From assembly GCA_023438115.1 (NCBI GenBank), contig JAEZEB010000010.1, positions 1-7,776 of the forward strand: a stretch of DNA of 7,776 nucleotides, written 5' to 3'. The translations under genes and the position numbers were made by a program. Of this stretch, positions 4,475 through 7,776 are shown one piece after another (the stretch's first letter is position 1; each line of letters starts with the position of its first letter). The notes below the pieces were generated by a model that made no database searches, had not been told where the DNA came from, and was given only the letters and a program-made list of their open reading frames with translations. This stretch comes from Pseudomonadota bacterium (GTDB taxonomy: Bacteria > Pseudomonadota > Gammaproteobacteria > Burkholderiales > Burkholderiaceae_C).

Positions 4475-6142
4475 TTACTTCGCCGCCGCGGGCTCGCGGT
4501 TGTCGCTGGTGTCGTCAGATCCCGCCGGCCCTTCCGGCTTTCCGCTCGTGTACGTCGGCCGCTGCCGGTCCTGCCCCGGCGCCGGCCTTCCCGCCAGCGG
4601 CGGCAGCGCCTTCGCCTTTTCCAGATCGATGCCGGCGATCTTCGCGACGCGGCGCCCGTAGTCCTCGTCGCAATGCCACAGGTGCCACACCATGCGCAGC
4701 TGGATCACCTCGGGGCATTCCTTGAGGTCGTTGCCGATGTTGTTCACGAGGTCATCGCGCTCCCAGTCCTCGAAGCTGCGGTAGCGCTCGCCGGCCTGCG
4801 TGTAGTCGGACGTCGTGCGCGTGGTCTGGTAGCGGCCCAGGTGCCCTTCCACCCACTGGTGGTACTCCTTCGCCGGCCGCGGCGCTTCCTTCAGGCCGCC
4901 GATCGAACTGGGCTCGTAGTTGATGTGCTTGTGCCCCGTGGGATCCACGTGGTAGGCCATCTCGCCGCCCTGCTGGTTGGTGCGCGCGCGCGCCTGCGCC
5001 TGCGGCGCGTTGACCGGCAATTGCAGGTAGTTGGCGCCGACGCGGTAGCGCTGCGTATCCGAGTACGACAGCGTGCGTCCCTGCAGCATCTTGTCGTCGG
5101 AGAAATCGATGCCGTCCACCAGCACGCCGGTGCCGAAGGCCGACTGCTCCGTCTCGGCATGGACGTTGTCCGGATTGCGGTCCAGCACCATGCGGCCCAC
5201 GCGCAGCAGCGGGAACTGCTCCTCGGGCCACCGCTTGGTGTCGTCCAACGGATCGAAGTCGAGTTCGGGATGCTCGCCGTCTTCCATGACCTGCACGCAG
5301 AACTCCCATTCCGGGTAGTCGCCGCGCTCGATCGCGTCGTACAGGTCGCGCGTGGCGTGGCCCACGTCCTTCGCCTGGATCTCGGCCGCCTGCTGCGCCG
5401 TGAGGTTGCGCACGCCCTGCTTCGGCACCCAGTGGAACTTCACCAGGTGCGCCACGCCTTCGTCGTTCACCAGCTTGTAGGTGTTGACGCCCGAGCCTTC
5501 CATCTCGCGGTAGGTGGCGGGGATGCCCCAGGGGCTCTTCACCCAGGTGACCATGTGCAGTGCCTCGGGGCTGTTGGAGACGAAGTCGTAGAAGCGCCAG
5601 TTCTCCTGCCGGTTGCTCACGGGATCGGGCTTGAACGCGTGGATCATGTCGGGGAACTTGATCGCGTCGCGGATGAAGAAGATCTTGAGGTTGTTGCCCA
5701 CCAGGTCCCAGTTGCCGTCCACCGTCTTGAGCTTCACGGCGAAGCCGCGCGGATCGCGCGCCGTCTCCGGCGAGTCCTTGCTGCCGATCACGGTGGAGAA
5801 GCGCACGAACACCGGCGTGCGCACGCCAGTCTGCGTGAGCACTTTCGCCCGCGTGTACTTGCTCGCCGGCTCGTCACCAACCGTGCCGTAGGCCTCGAAC
5901 CAGCCATGCGCGCCGGTGCCGCGCGCGTGCACGACGCGCTCGGGAATGCGCTCGCGGTCGAAGTGGGTGATCTTCTCGATGAACTGGTAGTTCTCGAGGG
6001 TCGCCGGCCCGCGTTCGCCGACGGAGCGCAGCGACTGGTTGTCGTGCACGGGATGGCCTTGGCGCGTGGTCAGCGTGCGCTCACGCGACTCGTCGCGCTG
6101 GCTGCCGTCTCCGCCGCCGATGGGGCGTTCTTCCTTGCTCAT
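4475..6142 (-). CDS. Monofunctional haem catalase (small subunit type)
   Basis: A 555-residue catalase that dismutates hydrogen peroxide to water and oxygen, probably cytoplasmic since no signal is visible. All expected active-site features are present. The distal His72 lies in RVVHARGTGAHG, with Ser116 in VRFSTV. The distal Asn150 is in NWDLVGNN, and the proximal haem-ligand Tyr360 with Arg356 is in the RTLSYSDTQRYRVG motif. Length and lack of a C-terminal flavodoxin-like domain place it with small-subunit catalases. The last 35 residues (about 520-555) are a hydrophilic Pro/Gly/Asp-rich tail beyond the conserved fold. The reading frame is open to 6304, into the neighbouring gene, but the GAGAGGA five bases upstream of the ATG at 6142 and the typical short N-terminus favour 6142. 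It lies downstream of the binding-protein gene on the same strand (103-bp gap) and convergent with the TPM gene. No OxyR gene or ankyrin-type catalase partner is adjacent. Confidence 0.97.
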   Translation of the reverse strand: MSKEERPIGGGDGSQRDESRERTLTTRQGHPVHDNQSLRSVGERGPATLENYQFIEKITHFDRERIPERVVHARGTGAHGWFEAYGTVGDEPASKYTRAKVLTQTGVRTPVFVRFSTVIGSKDSPETARDPRGFAVKLKTVDGNWDLVGNNLKIFFIRDAIKFPDMIHAFKPDPVSNRQENWRFYDFVSNSPEALHMVTWVKSPWGIPATYREMEGSGVNTYKLVNDEGVAHLVKFHWVPKQGVRNLTAQQAAEIQAKDVGHATRDLYDAIERGDYPEWEFCVQVMEDGEHPELDFDPLDDTKRWPEEQFPLLRVGRMVLDRNPDNVHAETEQSAFGTGVLVDGIDFSDDKMLQGRTLSYSDTQRYRVGANYLQLPVNAPQAQARARTNQQGGEMAYHVDPTGHKHINYEPSSIGGLKEAPRPAKEYHQWVEGHLGRYQTTRTTSDYTQAGERYRSFEDWERDDLVNNIGNDLKECPEVIQLRMVWHLWHCDEDYGRRVAKIAGIDLEKAKALPPLAGRPAPGQDRQRPTYTSGKPEGPAGSDDTSDNREPAAAK

Positions 6143-6245
6143 GCTGGTCCTCTCGTCGCGGACTGGCCGCAGGTCCAGCGTATCGGCTCCGTCGCTCGGC
6201 CATACGTAGGAGCAGGACGACTCCTGCCCGGCGCGGCCGGCCGGC
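6143..6245 (-). promoter_or_regulatory. Gap upstream of catalase, with a small hairpin
   Basis: 103 bp between the binding-protein stop (6246-6248) and the catalase start. It contains a perfect 6-bp hairpin, GCAGGA (6212-6217) with TCCTGC (6222-6227) around a CGAC loop, about 20 bases after the binding-protein stop. No T-tract follows, so it is at best a weak or Rho-assisted terminator or an RNA end-protecting stem. A catalase promoter is expected here on the minus strand, but no clear -35/-10 pair or OxyR site can be read. Confidence 0.35.
6148..6154 (-). promoter_or_regulatory. Ribosome binding site of catalase
   Basis: On the minus strand this reads GAGAGGA, five bases before the ATG at 6142. 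It rules out the longer open frame that reaches 6304, whose extra 54 residues are Cys/Ala/Ser-rich and unlike any catalase N-terminus. Confidence 0.65.
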
Positions 6246-7343
6246 TTACTCGCGCACCTCGCCGTTCGGGCGCAGCAGCACCATGGTGACGAAGCTGCCG
6301 CCATGGCGGAAGTCGGGCTTGAAATCCACCACGTAGCCGCCGGCGTCGTAACGGCCGAGCGCCGAGAGGCTGCGGTGCAGCGAAGCGCGCGTCAGGTCGC
6401 GGCCCGCGCGCCGCATGCCTTCGACCAGCACCTTCGCGGCGATGCAGGATTCCAGGGCCGTGACCGACATCGGCTCCTTGTTGCCCGCGGCCGTCCAGGC
6501 CTCGTCGCACTCGCGCACGACGGGAACATTGCGTGCGCGCGGAACCGGCACGGTGAGCGCGACCGACACGCCGCTCGCATCGGGCCCGAGCGTCTTCGCC
6601 AGCTGGCTGGCGCCTGCGAACGAGAGGCTGGTGACCATGGTCGCGCGGTGCGCGGCCTTCAGGCGCTTGACCATCTGCGCGGCCGGCGCGTAGAGCGTGG
6701 TGACCACCATCACCTGCGGATCCGAGGCGAGCACGGCCTGGAAGTCCGTGTCGGTGATCTCCGCGTTGCGCTTGATGGCCACGGACACGGGCGTGCGATC
6801 GAACTTCTTGAGCACGTTGGCCACGGTCTCGAAGTTCTGCTTGCCCACCGCGTCGTCGTAGTGCAGCACCGTCACGCGCGTGTTCCCGAGGTTGCCCCAG
6901 AAGTTGATGATCTTCGTGATCTCGTCCGCGTACGTCGCACGCACGGTGTAGACGTACTCGTTCTGCTTGCGGATGGCGTCCGCGCCGGTGAAGGGCGCGA
7001 AGAAGGGCACCTTGTTCGCCAGCACGGCCGGCATGGCAGGAATGCTCAGCGTCGAGGACGCATAGCCGAAGAGGGCAATGGCCTGGTGCTCGCCCAGGAG
7101 CTTCTGCGTGTTCTCCGCGGACTGCCTGGTCTCGTTGCGGTCGTCCAGGGTGACCAGCTTCAGCCGTCCCTGCGGCAGGCCGCCGGCCTCGTTGACCTTC
7201 TGGAAGTAGGCCAGCGCGCCCTTGCGGATGTCGTTGCCGAGTTCGGCATTGCCGCCGGTGAGCGGGGCCGACTGGCCGACGACGATGTCCTGGGCCAGGA
7301 CGGGAGCCACGGCGAGCAGCAGCGTGCAGGCGAGCATGCGCAT
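6246..7343 (-). CDS. Periplasmic ABC-type binding protein, branched-chain amino acid (LivK-like)
   Basis: A 365-residue substrate-binding protein of the Peripla_BP_6 type, the family that captures branched-chain amino acids or related small ligands for HAAT-type ABC transporters. Residues 1-17 (MRMLACTLLLAVAPVLA) form a Sec signal cleaved before QDIVVGQS. The first-lobe signature QSAPLTGGNAELGNDIRKG (24-42) and LVTLDDRNE (63-71) are family-typical. So are LFGYASSTLSIPAMP (91-105) and the lobe-crossing VPFFAPFTGADAIR (112-125). Cys279 and Cys300 could form a disulfide. GGAGA seven bases before the ATG at 7343 supports this start over an open frame reaching 7445. No permease or ATPase gene is adjacent, so it is an orphan here and may serve a transporter encoded elsewhere. 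The exact ligand cannot be predicted; annotation as strictly a leucine or valine binder would overreach. Confidence 0.93.
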   Translation of the reverse strand: MRMLACTLLLAVAPVLAQDIVVGQSAPLTGGNAELGNDIRKGALAYFQKVNEAGGLPQGRLKLVTLDDRNETRQSAENTQKLLGEHQAIALFGYASSTLSIPAMPAVLANKVPFFAPFTGADAIRKQNEYVYTVRATYADEITKIINFWGNLGNTRVTVLHYDDAVGKQNFETVANVLKKFDRTPVSVAIKRNAEITDTDFQAVLASDPQVMVVTTLYAPAAQMVKRLKAAHRATMVTSLSFAGASQLAKTLGPDASGVSVALTVPVPRARNVPVVRECDEAWTAAGNKEPMSVTALESCIAAKVLVEGMRRAGRDLTRASLHRSLSALGRYDAGGYVVDFKPDFRHGGSFVTMVLLRPNGEVRE

Positions 7344-7510
7344 GGGGAGATCTCCAGCTTCGTTGCGGCGGACCGCTTGCCGCAAGGGTAATCCCCTGCT
7401 CTGCCGTGGCGACCCCGGGAGGACCCGAGTGGGAAAACACCTCAAGGCCTACAAGGACTGCCGGGTTCCTTGCACAGCCCGGGGCTGCGAGACCGCCCAC
7501 ACTCGCCCGG
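7344..7510. promoter_or_regulatory. 167-bp divergent intergenic region
   Basis: The longest non-coding gap of the window, between the divergent binding-protein and histidine-phosphatase genes. Both promoters should lie here. I see only small dyads: GGG-TAAT-CCC (7386-7395) and CTTGC-C-GCAAG (7376-7386), adjacent to each other about 35-50 bp upstream of the binding-protein start. A short A-rich patch GGGAAAACACC lies at 7431-7441. No recognisable sigma-70 box pair, riboswitch or terminator was found. Confidence 0.35.
7351..7355 (-). promoter_or_regulatory. Ribosome binding site of the binding-protein gene
   Basis: GGAGA on the minus strand lies seven bases before the ATG at 7343. It selects the start that begins the signal peptide. 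The upstream open frame to 7445 would place 34 unrelated Arg/Pro-rich residues before it. Confidence 0.55.
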
Positions 7511-7776
7511 ATGGAAACCCGATGGCCCCAGGTCCTGTGGATCGCGCGCCACGGCCAGAGCGCCGGCAATGTCGCGCGCGACGCGGCCGAGGCCGCCGGG
7601 CACGCATGGATAGCGATCCAGCACCGCGACATCGACGTGCCGCTGTCCGAGCTGGGCGTCGAGCAGTCGCGGGCGCTGGGCCGCTGGTTCCGGGAGCTTC
7701 CGGCCGCGCAGCGCCCGCAGGTGGTCCTCAGCTCGCCCTATGTCCGCGCGCGCGAAACCGCGCGGCTGGTGATGGA
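7511..7776 (+). CDS. Histidine phosphatase (phosphoglycerate-mutase-like) family protein, 3' end missing
   Basis: The first 88 codons of a histidine-phosphatase superfamily gene, cut by the window end. Translation from the ATG at 7511 begins METRWPQVLWIARHGQSAGN. The RHGQS motif (13-17) supplies the phospho-accepting His14 and Arg13. The later SSPYVRARETA (74-84) is the second family signature, with Arg79 as the phosphate-binding arginine. The segment DVPLSELGVEQSRALGRWF (42-60) is the usual helix between them. Members remove phosphate from varied small molecules or proteins, and some are true mutases. The C-terminal catalytic half with the second histidine is outside the window, so function cannot be narrowed. 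No strong Shine-Dalgarno precedes 7511. The frame stays open upstream with a GTG at 7406, but those codons do not resemble the family. Divergent from the binding-protein gene. Confidence 0.9.
   Translation, partial: METRWPQVLWIARHGQSAGNVARDAAEAAGHAWIAIQHRDIDVPLSELGVEQSRALGRWFRELPAAQRPQVVLSSPYVRARETARLVM

Noticed and set aside
4486..4499. CCGCG-GGCT-CGCGG hairpin near the convergent TPM and catalase stops, considered as a terminator
   Set aside because: It has only a 5-bp stem, lies within catalase coding sequence and has no adjacent T-tract. It is expected by chance in GC-rich DNA.
4673..6289. A 538-codon open frame antisense to the catalase
   Set aside because: It mirrors the catalase in a high-GC antisense frame, its product is His/Arg/Val/Ala-rich with no recognisable domain, and it has no ribosome binding site. 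The catalase on the other strand has a complete active site.
6303..7391. A 362-codon plus-strand open frame antisense to the binding protein
   Set aside because: It is a His/Arg/Val-rich shadow with no domain and no ribosome binding site. The binding protein opposite has a signal peptide and family motifs.

Overview
The window looks like a piece of a high-GC betaproteobacterial chromosome, most likely Burkholderiales and plausibly Comamonadaceae (Ramlibacter/Variovorax-like). This rests on the strong G/C bias at third codon positions, the stand-alone LivK-type periplasmic binding protein, the lemA-TPM-TPM cassette and the compact gene packing. The taxon is inferred from gene types and composition, not from a marker gene. 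I see no transposase, integrase, phage gene, tRNA, rRNA or CRISPR array, and base composition is even throughout. It reads as ordinary core or soft-core chromosome.

Layout. On the minus strand, 2277 down to 8, three genes form a probable operon: a Rossmann-fold NAD(P)-binding protein, a small NTF2/SnoaL-like protein, and a YheT-family alpha/beta hydrolase whose start overlaps the end of the NTF2-like gene by 23 bp. A perfect 6-bp hairpin sits in the 37-bp gap before the NTF2-like gene. On the plus strand, 2324 to 4468, divergent from these across only 46 bp, lies a lemA-TPM-TPM cassette. It encodes a LemA lipoprotein, an exported TPM-domain protein with a membrane anchor and glycine-rich tail, and a second TPM-domain protein without an export signal. 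An 80-bp imperfect inverted repeat lies between lemA and the first TPM gene and appears to supply that gene's start codon. The cassette runs convergently, with a 6-bp gap, into a monofunctional haem catalase on the minus strand (6142 to 4475). Upstream of the catalase and on the same strand is a periplasmic branched-chain-amino-acid-type binding protein (7343 to 6246) with no transporter genes beside it. After a 167-bp divergent gap, a histidine-phosphatase family gene begins at 7511 and is cut by the window end.

How the genes work together. LemA and the two TPM proteins are likely one envelope-associated unit, based on order, strand and tight spacing. The first three minus-strand genes are probably co-transcribed, but no shared pathway can be named. 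Catalase, binding protein and phosphatase look like independent units. No gap between genes exceeds 167 bp.

The best candidate for something under-described is the 2964-3060 region, where a dispersed-type palindromic repeat has become part of a gene's translation start. A second is the apparent split of the two TPM proteins across the membrane. I found no convincing new defence, mobile or RNA system.
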